From: Carnegiea gigantea
Taxonomy: Eukaryota > Streptophyta > Magnoliopsida > Caryophyllales > Cactaceae
Reading direction: 5' to 3'
Length of the DNA stretch: 64,000 nt
Assembly (NCBI GenBank): GCA_029747015.1
Contig: JAKOGI010000339.1
Location: 144,002 to 208,001, forward strand
A program made the translations under genes and the position numbers. The notes beneath the pieces are model-generated. The model had not been told where the DNA came from and ran no database searches. It worked only from the letters and a program-made list of their open reading frames with translations. Shown here in pieces: positions 12,122 through 24,558 of this stretch (positions are counted from its first letter, which is position 1; each line of letters opens with the position of its first letter).

Positions 12122-12371
12122 CAGAGTTGGGAAAGTCTAACCCGACATGATAACACAACTAGAACCCAACCTGAAGTTAGTTAGAGAAACCCGAAACACA
12201 ACACGAGCCAAATCGAACCAATTTTGACCCGAAGTCGCCACGATTGGACTTTTTAGTGTAAAAACATGTTATTTTTCTATTTTGAGTATATCTAAATTAT
12301 TTACAAGGCTGACACGAAATTGATCCGTTTATTAAATGGGTCAACCCGAACCGACTCGTTACCCAGCTCTA
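12122..12371. mobile_element. 250-bp hAT-like MITE (same family as 62145-62393)
   Basis: Ends read CAGAGTTGGG and the complement of TAGAGCTGGG. The flanks TTTAAAGC (12114-12121) and CTTAAAGC (12372-12379) match at 7 of 8 bases, fitting an 8-bp duplication. In reverse complement the whole element aligns with the 249-bp copy at 62145-62393, including the CATTTAATAAACGG block. Confidence 0.72.
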
Positions 12372-13161
12372 CTTAAAGCTGAATAGGTCATGGATTATTT
12401 GGACAATGGTAAAGTGCCCAAAAAAATTTGTAATAGAGACCGTAGATGTGACAAATACGGATAGCAGGATGAACTATGGTAACTATGTTACACCTGAATT
12501 CATCATTTCAAGAGTCAAGTAAGGATGCTCCTACACATGAACCAGGAGCGCGATATTTGACTATTCAGCTTAGACTATGTAGGCCGTGAATTACTTGGAA
12601 AACAGCAACGTTCGTGGGCAGTACTTTGTAAGCTAGCACTACATGAATTGACAACCCTCCTCTCTTTTCCCCTTTTTTCGGGTGTTCTCTTTTCTTTTTT
12701 TGTTTGGGGGGCGGGGGGAGGGAATGTAGCGAGACCGCGAAAAGGATAATAAACAAATGAACAAGTAACACAATTGTGACATTTCGACTTGCCTAGAGTG
12801 TACTGCTGAGATCAAGCTTTTGCCTTCTTATCTCAAACTAGAATGAAAATATTTCAGAGGACGGGTCACACAACATTTTTTTACCCACTTTATAACTTCC
12901 ATAGGAATTTTCGATCAAACCAACTAAAATGGAGGCTGATCCGGTATTTTGTAGTAATACAACTTGATTGTCAGAGACACCAATCCCTCAACAATGTCAG
13001 CTCTGTACAGGTTGAAAGCATTGATGATAAGGCTACTATCTATGACGTCTAGGAAGGGTACAATGATGCTAGTATTTCGTAGAAACATTTTCACAGCAAT
13101 TTGCCTGACAAAAAAGAACCAACAAAGAAATGAAAGGAATCAATGTTGTCTACCCTGTATT
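12372..13161. other. Intergenic stretch with T/G tract, 3' flank of PP2C
   Basis: No gene supported. A T-rich run passes into GGGGGGCGGGGGGAGGG at about 12690-12722. The part next to 13162 is presumably the PP2C 3' UTR. Confidence 0.4.
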
Positions 13162-16100
13162 TCATTCCTTTGCTTGATGCCTTCTTGATTTTAGGTCAAC
13201 GACAATGATTGAGATGTTGTCAGAACTGTTTCTCCTCATAGCAAGCTGCGTGAGTTTATCAGCCACGACCTGTGCTGGAGAAATATCACTGGGTTCCATC
13301 AACCTGCGCCTCCGTCTTAGAAGGCGGCGAGCTACCTCACCAACCTCATCATTCGACATGACATCCCAAAGCCCATCGCTTGCCAATATCAAACACTCGT
13401 CTTCGTCACTTCTTGTCATAAAAGTGATCTCGGGCACTGGAATTATATAAGGGCTCATATACCTATCACCTGAAACAACAAATTATGGGCATCATTGAAA
13501 GTTTGATTTGCATAGACATGCAGACTTCATTCATCTCATCTTCAACGATAATTACAGATCTTCTATGAAATTAGACAGCTAGTTTCTGAAAGTTTCAAAG
13601 CTCTCCTGATACTTCAAGAGCTCCACTAAAATTTTACAGCTGCACTGAAAGTTTCTTACCAAGACTTTCACATACACTTAAAAAGTCAGGATTCCACCAA
13701 AATTTTCATGGTTCCCCAAAATGCAGCAATCAGACAACGGGAACATTGCCACTAGGGCCCAGGCTGAAAAAAGATTACCCTGAGAAAGGAGCTATTTTTG
13801 GCATATAACTAAGTGGTTTCATGGATATGGAGATCATGGGAGCTTTATTAGCCAGGCCACAAAAGAGGACCAAAGTTATCAGATGCGACTAAAAAGTTGG
13901 TGAATAACAGAGCATTCTGTCATTGCGCTTGTTCTCTTTGGAAAAAGCGGCAGGTACAGATTCCATAAAGTCTCCCACTGTCTCACATGCAAGTCACAAA
14001 TTAGATCCCACCCCTTTACCATGCTTGAGACCATGCAAGGACATTTCCGAATTCCCAAGAATTCATTGACAGAATGAGAAAGAATTTTTCTGTCGGACAT
14101 GTGATTTCAATAACAAAGAAATAGCAGTTGCCTTGGTTTTAAAAAGCCCGCCTGAGGCACGCCTAGCACGCCTCGGTGTGAGGCTTCTAGGTCAGTGCCT
14201 TGGAGGGGATGAGGTGCGCATGAAGGATGCAAGGCTATATCTTCCCCCTTTTTCTTCTTTTTTTAAGCCTCGCCTTTAACTTTTTTTCTTTTGCTTCTTT
14301 CAGAGCTAAAATGTGAGCTATCGTTATACAATAAGTGTATGCATTGGGGAACTATGATCATAAGATAACATATCTTAAGGTTATTTACGGTGTTACTGCT
14401 TCTTTATGTCTAATCACTTTTTTAATGCATTTATCTAATGCATTTATCTAACTTGTTTATACGAAATATGCTTTGTGAAATATGAAAGACTTTAAAAAAT
14501 TTTTGCACACAAGTGCGCCTCATATACATGATGCGTGCGCCTTCGCCTCGCGCCTTGCGCTTTGGGACCCTATGCGCCTCACTCCTTTTAAAACTAAGGC
14601 AGTTGCAGAACTTGGGATAAGGCATAGTAATGCTGTCTAGAATTATCATGCATGAGATTAGCTTGTAAGGTTCAAATTTACAAGTATATTTCACTTTGGG
14701 GCCAAGTTAATTCCAACAGCAGGATAAAAACAAATATTCAGCAGAAAACGATGAAGTTCAACACAGGTGGTCATTTTTCATCACACAGAACGATTCAAAG
14801 AATGCATAGGAAAGATAAAGGATGACAGAGAGAGGAACTGGAGTAGGGAAACTCAAATCCTTTGTGCAAATATAGGGGATCTATATAACCTACAACATTG
14901 ACAAACTGAATTCCTCTCATCTTAGTTTGACCATCCAAGTAAATCTCCACTTTTTCCACTTCCGTTCACTTAAGTACAAACTCCCACAATGGCCACAACA
15001 TGGCACACGAAAGGTACCTACCAACATGAAAATCGCATGTCCAGATGAATAATGACCTAAAAGAAGCTCATTAGCAATTAAAGGTAACTAGGTACGAATA
15101 GGATAGTCAAAGGTCACACAAATCTAGAGCTCCCCAAACTCCACTGTATTGAAAAATGTCAGGTGATGGTTGTGGTAAGTATCATTGTTGGTCTATAGCT
15201 TTACAGTAGTGAGTCATCATTTTCCTTGTAAGCTATGCATATTCCCGCCCTATTTTAAACTTAGTGTGATACCCTGTTCGCTGAGCAGTTAAATGATTAT
15301 GGTGGATTGTCACCATTCATGGCTCTACACTTTTCTAAAAAAGTAGTTCGAAGTAACTATCACAGCCAAGGAGGCAGCTAAGGCGTTATAGATTGCATGA
15401 AAGTCAAGTCAGGTTTTGAACCTATAGGTGATAGGCCCACCACATTTCAGCAACTTTGTAGAACCGTTTCATGGGTGGAAGTACCGAGAGTTGTTTTTCG
15501 GCTGACAACTAGTTGTCAAACCATCACAATTATTCACAAACCTTTCTAGCACAGTTATTCGTCACCCACCATGCTCCATGGATAACTTCCCCATAGCTAT
15601 GGGTCATCCGTCCTAAAGTCACTCCAAGGCAAACAGGCTTGAGTCAAACACGCATAACTAAGAAGTCCTTACAAATGGACCCTAAAGAGGAAGGTACAAC
15701 TTTGGCAATATAAGAAGTAATATCAAATCCTTTAACCCTTCTAACCATGTGTTGTTACATGTACACTCCTTATAAAACACATCTTAGTCATTGTGAGGAT
15801 GTCAACCAAACAACTTACGCATCCTCCAACATACTTTCTGATGCCGGACTCTTGCTTCCCACCCCATCGTATTACCAGAGCTCCGTTGTTCATGGGCATA
15901 AGACCTGGTCACGGGTCAAATCTGCTACTATCTATAATGCCTCAACATTTCCCTAGCCATGGAAAGTTACTCAAAATTCTGTCCAAACGGACAATGGGTG
16001 CACAAACCCTTTCCAGCTTGCTTTTGTCCCTAACTCACATGTCACATCAAGACAAGTTGGGTCATCCATCATAAGATTGCTCCAAGTCAACCATGGTCAA

Positions 16101-19100
16101 TTGTGTTGGTCTTAAATGAATTACTAGAAAAGGGAGGAGTACCTTCGGTGATACACATTGTCATGTTAAATCATTTAATCCATCTTTGACCATGCTCTAC
16201 ATTGTTATACCTCCTTTAATTGCATATCTGGCATGCAAAGTAGAAATGCAGTGATATGAACACGCTGTGAACTATTGTGCATTCTCAAAAGCCCAATTAC
16301 TCCAATATGAGCAAAAGGTTCAGGGAAAATTAGTGAGGCTCAAAAACAACTATCAATAACATTCTTGGTCTGTCAAGCAAAGTTACTATACGATGATCCA
16401 TAAGACATTGGATTAGAACTGCGCAAAAGCTTGCCAAAGTTGGATGATGGAGAAGGATGATTTTATGTGAAAAAGTCCAGGAGTAGCCTTATAGAGTCAC
16501 CAGTCAACGCCTGCTAGTACGGATGCTACTTTTGTCTCTTATTTTCTTCATCTAGTTTTTCTTTTCTCTTTCCTCAGCAATTCTTAAAATTTCTTTCTTT
16601 GGCAGGGGGCGGTACAGAGGAATATGACATATTAGCCAATAGCTCAAGCACTTTGAATCAATGGATCATCTCAAAGGAAATGGTAAATACTGGAGAGGAA
16701 AAAGACCTATAGCTCGAGACATGGCAAGGACTCCGAATACCCTAGCACCTTTCCAGTTTATAACCTTTCCACCCTCTCCTTCGATTCTTGACAATTCATC
16801 TGCTCTATCTGGCTGCAGAAACAGACAACAAAATGCAATTTGTTGTCATTTTGGGAACTGTGATTTTGACAGGTCATGCAATAGCTAATATGCAGGTTGC
16901 ATCTTTCCAATTTTTACTGCTGAGAAATGAGAGCAGGCAGAGGAATTTTCAATCAGTACAGCCTCTAAAGAAATAAAACAGGATCTGTGAACATGCATAC
17001 ATTTGGTACATGGGGAAAAGTTTGAATGAGTGACTGTCTAGAACAGCATACCAATGAGATTCCTGTTTTTGAAATTATTTGGTACAGATTAAGGGTTACA
17101 TTATGAAAATGTTTTGCATGCATCTTGACTTTCCCATACCTTTACATAGGACTCAGTAGGAGGTTCACATCAGGCATCACATGATGAAAATTCTGTGCAA
17201 AAATTGTATCCACAGAAGAGTGGGCTGACTGATGACACTTCCATATGTTCATATAGACAACAGCATGCACAAATGCCGATTGTAGGGGCTATCAACAACC
17301 ACTAAAACAATGCTTTACAAATGGATTATATCATGTGTTACCTCATCCTACATAACCAAATTGATAGTTCTGGATGTCATGATCTTTTAGAGAAGCATAT
17401 CGCCTTGTTCTAGACTGTTGACACATCATTTTACATCAATCTAACAAAGTATTGACAATGACATCTACTCTATTGAACAACCTCAAAAGAATTTTTCCGA
17501 CCCTAGAGATTTTGCAATAGCTTAGAAATAGCTTAAACCCATTCACAATTTACTGTAATATTTATTTGACCCTCAAATGATGACGAGCAGATGCATAACT
17601 AAGAACATAGATTGACTGTCGTGGCAACTTTACTGGAATTGGGGTCAAATAATGTCACATTCAATTTTGAGCGGCTGTGAAAACTACAGTAAAGAGTTGA
17701 GGGTTGCGAATATAATTTCAACATACTCCTAGGAGGATGTCAATAAAGCACGCATGGACAATTTTTCTCACCTTATGATCAACAGTCAAAGGGATGGTCT
17801 GCGTTCTCCTGCAGAGAATAGCCCTTGAATCGCCACAATTGGACAAAATAATCTGACAATTTGATACAACCGCCACGACAGCAGTAGATCCAACCATCTC
17901 TGAGGCAACTGCTTCTGCGGTAACCTCCTCATCAGCCCTCTTAAAGCCACTAGAAAATGCTTCTTTCCATTTCTTCTGCCATTCAAATCCATCAATCCTT
18001 TGCTGATCCCACTCTTCAGCTATAACTTCATGCATTTTTCCAGCACAAAACTGAGCAACCTAGCAATGAAAAATACAACAAAGTTGAGATTAGTGTGGAT
18101 GGAGATGACTATCCAGTTTTTTGATTCTTATTTTTTAATTATTACTGTACTAGTTTTCTTTAATGGTGGGAGGAGGGGAAGTGATGGATGCAAGCAAGCT
18201 CCACAATTATACAAAATGCTTTTGCTCCAGGTGCAAGTGAGATTTATGCACATTTTCAGCTTCAGTCATCATAGTGGCTCTTAATCGCCACCGTTCAGCA
18301 AATCAATCACACAAAGATGGCCTCACTAAATTCCTCCATCCCCCTAGAAAAAAGAAGACAACAAAAAAGAAACCCCCAAAATATATGACATGTCTGGCTC
18401 AGTCTTACGGCATGTTCATTCATCATCAATGTTGCTGTCAATATACTGTCAATATAAGTATGTAATATAGATGAAACTTTGACATCCCATCATGTTTCCC
18501 CCTCCTCCCCCTTCTAATTTATGGACAATCTAATCCATTATTCACAATTGTTCACAGCGAGGGAAAGTAAATCTCCTAATGAACTTCTATTACGACAAAT
18601 AGATTTGTCACTCATAAGTTCAATGACCAACGAACAAGGCACCTAACGGCAATGCCAACTGCGATAATGGTTGCGTTGTTATCTCTGTGCTTTGTTGGGC
18701 ATACTACATTTCTAGAGTCAATTATATTTTCTACGAGTTTAATGCCCCTAAATTATCAATAAGAAATTTAAGTGGTTTTTTTTTTGGGGGGGGGGGATCA
18801 AGGAAAGAAGAAATATATTTCATTAACAAAAGGATGGATGCAACACTAGCATCCTACAAAAGGCTATACACATCCCATATGCACACTATTCACCAAATCT
18901 CAAAGATCAAGATAAGAGTAACAAAAGATCCCTTTATTCCAAAAATGGAGAGACTTGATGAAATAATCTTTAAACATTAAAGCTGCATCTCCACCCCTCA
19001 AAGACTCTCTTGTTTCTTTGACGCCAAATGCTCTAAAAAATCGCATGAGGAAAAATTGAAGTGATGATTGAGATATGCTAAATGATTGTGCCGTGAGCCC

Positions 19101-22015
19101 ATGACACACAGCTTCTTATGCCACTTGACAAATAGATCTTCATGAAACTATGAATATGCCCCAAAATCAATTAGTAATAAATACATCTCTCTGGGCTAGC
19201 TTCATCACAGAAAAAAACTCGGAGAGTATATGGTTGAACATCAAGCAGCCTCCTAATATTCTTGCTAGCTGGCATTTTGCTTTGTCTTGGTCAAAGATGA
19301 TAGAAGCAGGCAGCAGTCATATGCCAATAAGAATCCACAACACTGCAGAAATTTTTTATTAAAGAACAAAATTTAAAAAATAAGAAAGATGTGAACAGCT
19401 AAGGTTAGGAATCCCAACCACAACAGAACTTGCTTTTCTACATGCTTCAGGGGCATCACATTGTATGAATATAATAATAACTCTAGAGAGGAAACTTTTC
19501 TCTTTTTCTTTCTTTTTTCCTTTTTTGGAGGGGGGTAACAGGGAGGAGGGGGTCACCCTTTCAATCCAGCTAAGATTTGCCTGTGCGCACAAGGCACCAT
19601 CTTTGAAGATATTTAGATCTATCCACGCATAGAAAATAATAATTTACCCAATATAATCCATATTATTATTGCTGAGACCCCTAGCATTTCCTACACAGGT
19701 TCCTAATTGGCTGAAAATGTAATCACTCTATACTTAAAAAATTTTTGAGCTAACCAACCCCTAACCAATAGGGAGAAAATTAGTCAACATCTGACAGGGA
19801 AAGATGCTTCAATATAATACAGAAAACCAGTGAGGCTAATGCTAGATTCTGATTAGTTCTTGCAATCTGATCAATGAGAACACTGTTATCCTGAAATCTT
19901 TACTTCTAAAGATGAGCCGCTTACGTTTTCTCCCATTTGTAATTTCCCTAGTCTACCATAAAGTAGCACGTCGCAGCCTAATGAATTGGATAACCTTTCA
20001 AACATTCACCCCAGACAATACAGAAATGGGATATCCTCCATCCAGCTGTTTGCATCAATGGAAAATCATTAAATCATCCACGCTGAATGGGGAATGGTCA
20101 GTAACCACACAGCATATGCAAGCAAGTAAACTACTTAAAATAGAAATAAAATACTAGATCAGGAAAAAGGCGTGTCCAAGGAACCAATAGCCACAACTTT
20201 GGAATTTAAAACTATGTGGTGGTCATGGAACTGACGCACCATCAATTCTTTTTCATTTCGATAAGAAAAAGCTCGAACTTAGCATTTATAGTCTGATCTG
20301 TCATTGTAGACAATTAGAAAGCTGCACTGGAAATTTCATCACATTCTACATGATAATTATTCTTTGGCATTAATTAGTAATGGCTAATGAATGAAAAATA
20401 ACATAATGCCCAACAGCATTATCAGCTTATTCTAATCAAAGTAGCTACATATTTGCATCAATCCCAAATGGAACTACGACCATCTTAGCATAATCTCTAC
20501 AATAGATTAAGACATTACTTTCCAAACATGAACCTACCACAAGAATGATTGAATAAGACTGTTTTAATGCTTTCATGTATGGGGCTTGAGGGCTCTGTCC
20601 CCCCCCCCCCAATTATCATTGCGCTAATTATGCTAACTACCTCTCTAATGTCCGTGCACGTGTTCAATCCTCTACACCATATATGTGCTACTGCTGTAAG
20701 AAATATATTAATGGATTCAGATTGGGCACCAAGCTCCCTAGGTTCAAGGTTGACAGTCGATACAGAAGTAAGTCAGAGCGGCTTCTCTAAGATGAAGACT
20801 TGCTAGGAAACAGCTAAATTGCGATCAATCAAGCACAGAAGAGAGAGTTCAGAAGTCAGAACTAGTAAATGTAAGGTATTTCCCCAATTTCCAAGACGAC
20901 TAGTGTCCGAGTTCTGCACAATCTCACCATTTGTCACAGAATAATATATCCAAACCCTCAGGACTAGGGACTACATTCATTATGCAAATCAATTGGCATA
21001 AGCATATCGTACCAACAAATATGTACTATCACAGAAAAATTGTCTCAAGGGGTTGATCAGCTCCCAATGTAGCATGCCACTTCTAACACGTACACATGAA
21101 ATGACGAAACCTCAACACCTAGTTGGAGGCATACTCACTGGAGATGATGGCATACCAACCCTCAGCTCAAGTTTGAGGACTAACTAATCCTCTAACTCAA
21201 GTTTTTCCCATCGCCCATAACTCAGCAACATCAATTTCTTTGTTATTCTTACGATTATGGTGAAAAAACCAACCAAATTTGAGTGTTAAACAAGCAAAGT
21301 CTTGAGCTGAAGTTTCGGTTGGTTATCATTTTGTGAGAAATTGCAATTGCTTAAGAAGTTTGAATTTCTACAGTTTTAACTGCACTCCGGAAAAACTGCT
21401 CGACAAATTTATTATTCCGTAGCAACAAGCCAACAACCAAGCACCGCGAATTCATACAAGCCAAAAACCATCTAAATTAAAGATTAAAAAATTAAGCATC
21501 ATACTTCACATGGAAATTAAATACTGGAAATGAATGAAATTGAGTAAGCATTTGCATCATACCTCGGAGCCACCATGGCCGTCATAGACACCAAAGAAAT
21601 GAACCGGCGCCGCTACACCGGAGCTTCGAGAACCTGGCGCCGTACACCCGCCGACGTGGTAGCAAGTGCGAGACATGAACCCTGGAACCACTGCAACGGC
21701 GTCCTCCATCTCCGACCGCCGCCCAATCACCGACGTGTACCCCCAGCTCACTCTCTCCTGCCTTCCGACGCACCTCGCCCTCGCCGCCGGCGTCTCTCCG
21801 TCGCCAGAAACACTCGCCGGGGCAAACCCTACCTCCACGACCGGCCGCACTTCCGCCTCGGGGATCTCACCGGAGCTGCCACTGCTGGCTGTCAACGTCT
21901 CGCCGGAGCTCATCGAGTCCTCGCCGGAGAACAACACACTTGAACTCGTCGACGCCTCGTCGAAATCCGGCGGAGATGACGGCAGTCTCAAGTCCGCGCT
22001 GTCATACAACTCCAT
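13162..22015 (-). CDS. Clade A protein phosphatase 2C (ABI1/HAB type, ABA signalling)
   Basis: Four minus-strand exons join in frame: 22015-21563, 18059-17772, 16812-16707 and 13469-13162, giving 384 residues. The start is the first ATG after an in-frame TAG at 22036-22034. The N-terminus is Ser/Glu-rich; the PP2C domain follows. Visible motifs: MEDAV (103-107), metal-binding DGHGG (145-149), GSTAV (about 208), CGDSR (226), [24 protein letters not shown] (314) and [10 protein letters not shown] near the end. Trp267 in [12 protein letters not shown] corresponds to the clade A Trp that inserts into the ABA receptor latch. Known role: these Mg/Mn-dependent Ser/Thr phosphatases hold SnRK2 kinases inactive until PYR/PYL receptors bind ABA and block them. 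Introns are long (3503, 959 and 3237 bp); intron 3 contains a MITE and intron 1 a LINE tail. ABRE motifs lie upstream. Family and clade are firm; the exact orthologue is not resolved. Confidence 0.93.
14132..14598. mobile_element. MITE in PP2C intron 3, perfect 8-bp target duplication GCAGTTGC
   Basis: The element starts CTTGGTTTTAAAA and ends with the complement of CTTAGTTTTAAAA. GCAGTTGC flanks it exactly at 14124-14131 and 14599-14606. GCGCCT/AGGCGC-type motifs line both arms, so the transcript could fold back. No coding sequence. The 8-bp duplication suggests the hAT superfamily. Confidence 0.75.
14607..16706. other. Remainder of PP2C intron 3
   Basis: Ordinary intronic sequence between the MITE and exon 3. 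Short ORFs at 15747-16074 have no family likeness. I see no further element. Confidence 0.45.
18060..21562. other. PP2C intron 1 (3.5 kb)
   Basis: Lies between exon 1 (ending in DGHGGSE) and exon 2 (starting VAQFC). It holds a minus-strand LINE 3' fragment, T/G tracts at 18776-18796 and about 19500-19536, and a C10 run at about 20600. No other coding exon recognised. Confidence 0.6.
18786..19110 (-). mobile_element. 3' fragment of an L1-type LINE
   Basis: Reading the minus strand, about 19040-18995 encodes a [15 protein letters not shown] stretch, typical of the zinc-binding end of plant LINE reverse transcriptase ORFs. It is followed by stops, a TTTTGTTAATGAAATAT-type 3' end, then C(11) and A(10). 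The 5' part is missing and the frame is broken. Confidence 0.55.
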
Positions 22016-22041
22016 TGCCACAGCTTCCAACTCCTAACCCT

Positions 22042-22042
22042 G

Positions 22043-22068
<26 letters not shown>
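22042..22068. repeat. (GA)n/(CT)n microsatellite in PP2C 5' leader
   Basis: About 13 GA repeats, 27 bp upstream of the start codon; on the sense strand it is a CT repeat, common in plant 5' UTRs. Further GAGAGA patches follow to about 22140. Confidence 0.9.
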
Positions 22069-22074
<6 letters not shown>

Positions 22075-22197
22075 ATAAAAGGAGAGAGGAGAGAGAAGGT
22101 ACAGCGAGTAAGATGAAGACACTTGGAGGAGAGAGAGATTTAGCGAGTGAGTGATTGAATTGAGTTTGATATTTGGGCTTTTTTCGGCTTGTTGTGA

Positions 22198-22207
22198 CCA
22201 CGTGTCC
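22198..22207. promoter_or_regulatory. ABRE/G-box CCACGTGTCC, PP2C promoter
   Basis: Contains the ACGTG core of ABA-responsive elements, about 185 bp upstream of the PP2C ATG. bZIP factors of the ABF/AREB class bind such sites. Confidence 0.6.
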
Positions 22208-22324
22208 CTGCTTTTTGTAATTAAATTAAATATTGGCGGGCCCACGGGGTATTGATTCGGTGTGGACAAGTCCACACAAAGCGTGGAGATCCACGCGCTG
22301 TCGTCACAAGGGTCTCGAGGTGAT

Positions 22325-22331
22325 AACGTGG
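22325..22331. promoter_or_regulatory. ACGTGG motif, PP2C promoter
   Basis: AACGTGG carries the ABRE core about 310 bp upstream of the ATG. Weaker than the two CCACGTGTCC sites. Confidence 0.4.
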
Positions 22332-22400
22332 GAGGGCGGTGGGGTTTTTGTTGCGTTTGGTATTTTCCTACTTTTTCGGAGGAGGAAATTGGTAATCCGT

Positions 22401-22410
22401 CCACGTGTCC
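22401..22410. promoter_or_regulatory. Second ABRE/G-box CCACGTGTCC, PP2C promoter
   Basis: Identical ten-mer to that at 22198-22207, about 390 bp upstream of the ATG. Two identical ABREs within 210 bp are the arrangement expected of an ABA-induced promoter. Confidence 0.6.
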
Positions 22411-22553
22411 CTATTTGCCCCACTTCCGAAACGTTTCGAGTTTTTGTCCATCATGTTTTTGACGGAAGAAACGTTGCCACAGTTGATTAAGATTGGCGTA
22501 ACTTCTACATCAAGTGTCACAAGTCTAAAGTTGAATTCGCTCTACTATGTCTT

Positions 22554-22560
22554 CACGTGT
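22554..22560. promoter_or_regulatory. CACGTGT G-box-like motif
   Basis: A further ACGTG core about 540 bp upstream of the PP2C ATG. Confidence 0.4.
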
Positions 22561-24376
22561 TCTGGTGATTTATTTGCATTGGAGAATCGAGCTCAAATTC
22601 TTTGTATATCTCTCTTAAATGTCATTTTACGCATTCAGAAAAATAATTGAGTTTGTCGGTGATTTTTGTTGTAATAGAGTAGAATACAAATTTAAAATTA
22701 CCAAAAAAAATTTAGCATAATGAAGAGAGATTTATAAGTCCTCAATCAGTTACTTATTCCGCACGTAGAGTCTTGATGAACATTCAAGACATTTTCATTT
22801 CAAACACCTTCGGTTTGTCCTATAGGCTGAGCTCTCCTCACTTTGAGTATTGTACGTTCTTGATTGAGGATCCATAATATTCAATCGAACCCAAAAAAAA
22901 AAAAAAAAATTGAAAAAAAGGTTTGTTCGTCAATGCAAGCTTATCTTAATAAAATCTTAGCATTGTCTTGGGAAGACTTGAAGAAAGACAAAGAATGGTC
23001 TTGTTGAAGGCTATCTAAGACCAAGAGTTTTCTCTCCCCTATTTCCTCCTCAATGTATATTGTATCCTCCCCTTCCCTTTGGTCTCTCACCCAATTCTGC
23101 AAGATCATATTGTTGATTACACTTTTACCTCTATTTTGTATGATAATAATTTAGGTAGAATCTTTATAAAATTAAAGAGTTACCTGAGTTGCCTTTTTAT
23201 ATATATGTATTTACTCTTCCCCCCAAGGCCTCAAGGGAAAAGAAAAAAAAAATCAACACAAAGTCAAGACTATGTCTCAAGTCACTAGCTTTTATAAACT
23301 TTCAAGGTTTTTAGTTTTATCAATGTCAAATAAACCATACTCTTATATTCCCACATAATTTGACCCACTTCATTAGGCTAGCGAAGAATCTTAATTTACA
23401 GGTTTCAAATCAACTTCAAGTGCACCTCTTTAAATAATGAACTAGCGTGCCCATATCCATGTGGATGCATGAAAAGTCTCGTGAATTTTTAATCGTAGTA
23501 ATAACTATGAGTTTTTTAATTACACTAAAAAGTTTTTAGTTTACAGTTATGAAAACTATATATACAAGTTGCACTCAATAATCTAGTAACTTTATATAAA
23601 ATTTTGAACATGTATTGAATTTAAAAATTCAATGACTTTTTAAGTCTAATTTATTAACTTTTTAAGTTAACCAAAACATACAAACATACTCCAATAGAGA
23701 GAAATCTTACCTAGCTACATATGTAAATGTCACATTGCTAAAATAACATAATGATGATCACTTGAACACAATAATAAATCAATAGTTCACAAATTGTGGT
23801 ATTACAATGCACAATATGAGCTTTTGTCTCTAAAAAATATTTCACAGTTTTACCATGTGGTGCTACATGTTAATTGAGACCAAACTCCTTGTAATATTAT
23901 ATCCTCCACAAACTCTTCTCGCATGCACAACACCTTCTCCCTCCATTGGAAAACTACCAAATTTATTTTTCCAAAACATTAAATCATCAAAATTATTTTT
24001 GTATGGGAAAAAAAAGAAGTAAAACTAAGTATGTGAGATTGAGATTTAAGGGAATGGAGCCTCTCAAGCTCACGTATGATTCATTGAGATCATAACATTC
24101 TTCTATATATAAGGGTAACAATTGCCGTCATATCGTATATAATATTTTATATTCCATATTTGTATTTATATTCGAAGAAAATGTAATAAATCAAAAATTC
24201 AATCTCTATTTATTATTATTTGGTATTATTACGATCAATGTAATAACAATATAAGATGGACGGGTAAATATTTTATCACAACATTTTATTGTGTATATTT
24301 TTTTAAAAAATGGTAACAATAATTGTATTAGAATTACAATCTTTTAAAATTTATATGTTTTATAAAATTAGAAAAG
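22561..24376. other. AT-rich intergenic stretch, no gene seen
   Basis: Long A runs (for example 22891-22909) and simple AT-rich sequence. No ORF with family likeness and no element with clear ends. Confidence 0.4.
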
Positions 24377-24381
24377 TAAAA

Positions 24382-24399
24382 ATAATAATAATAATAATT
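24382..24399. repeat. (AAT)n microsatellite
   Basis: Six or so AAT/ATA repeats. Confidence 0.7.
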
Positions 24400-24476
24400 A
24401 ATTTTTTATTATTTTATAATAGGCATAGATTTAGGTTAGGAATTAATGTCAAAGCTGTAAAACCTTGTCATGTGTC

Positions 24477-24501
24477 TCACACACACACACACACACACAC
24501 A
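24477..24501. repeat. (CA)n microsatellite
   Basis: About twelve CA dinucleotides in a row. Confidence 0.85.
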
Positions 24502-24558
24502 TTCAGGTAGGATGAGCTACTCGAAATGAGTAGGATGAGTGCATGTATGTGACGTATG

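Noticed and set aside
22016..22030. PP2C start at position 22030
   Set aside because: That codon is TTG. The first ATG after an in-frame stop is at 22015.
21575..22037. Open frames on the + strand across PP2C exon 1
   Set aside because: Antisense shadows of a GC-rich coding exon; the minus strand has the PP2C motifs and correct splice sites.
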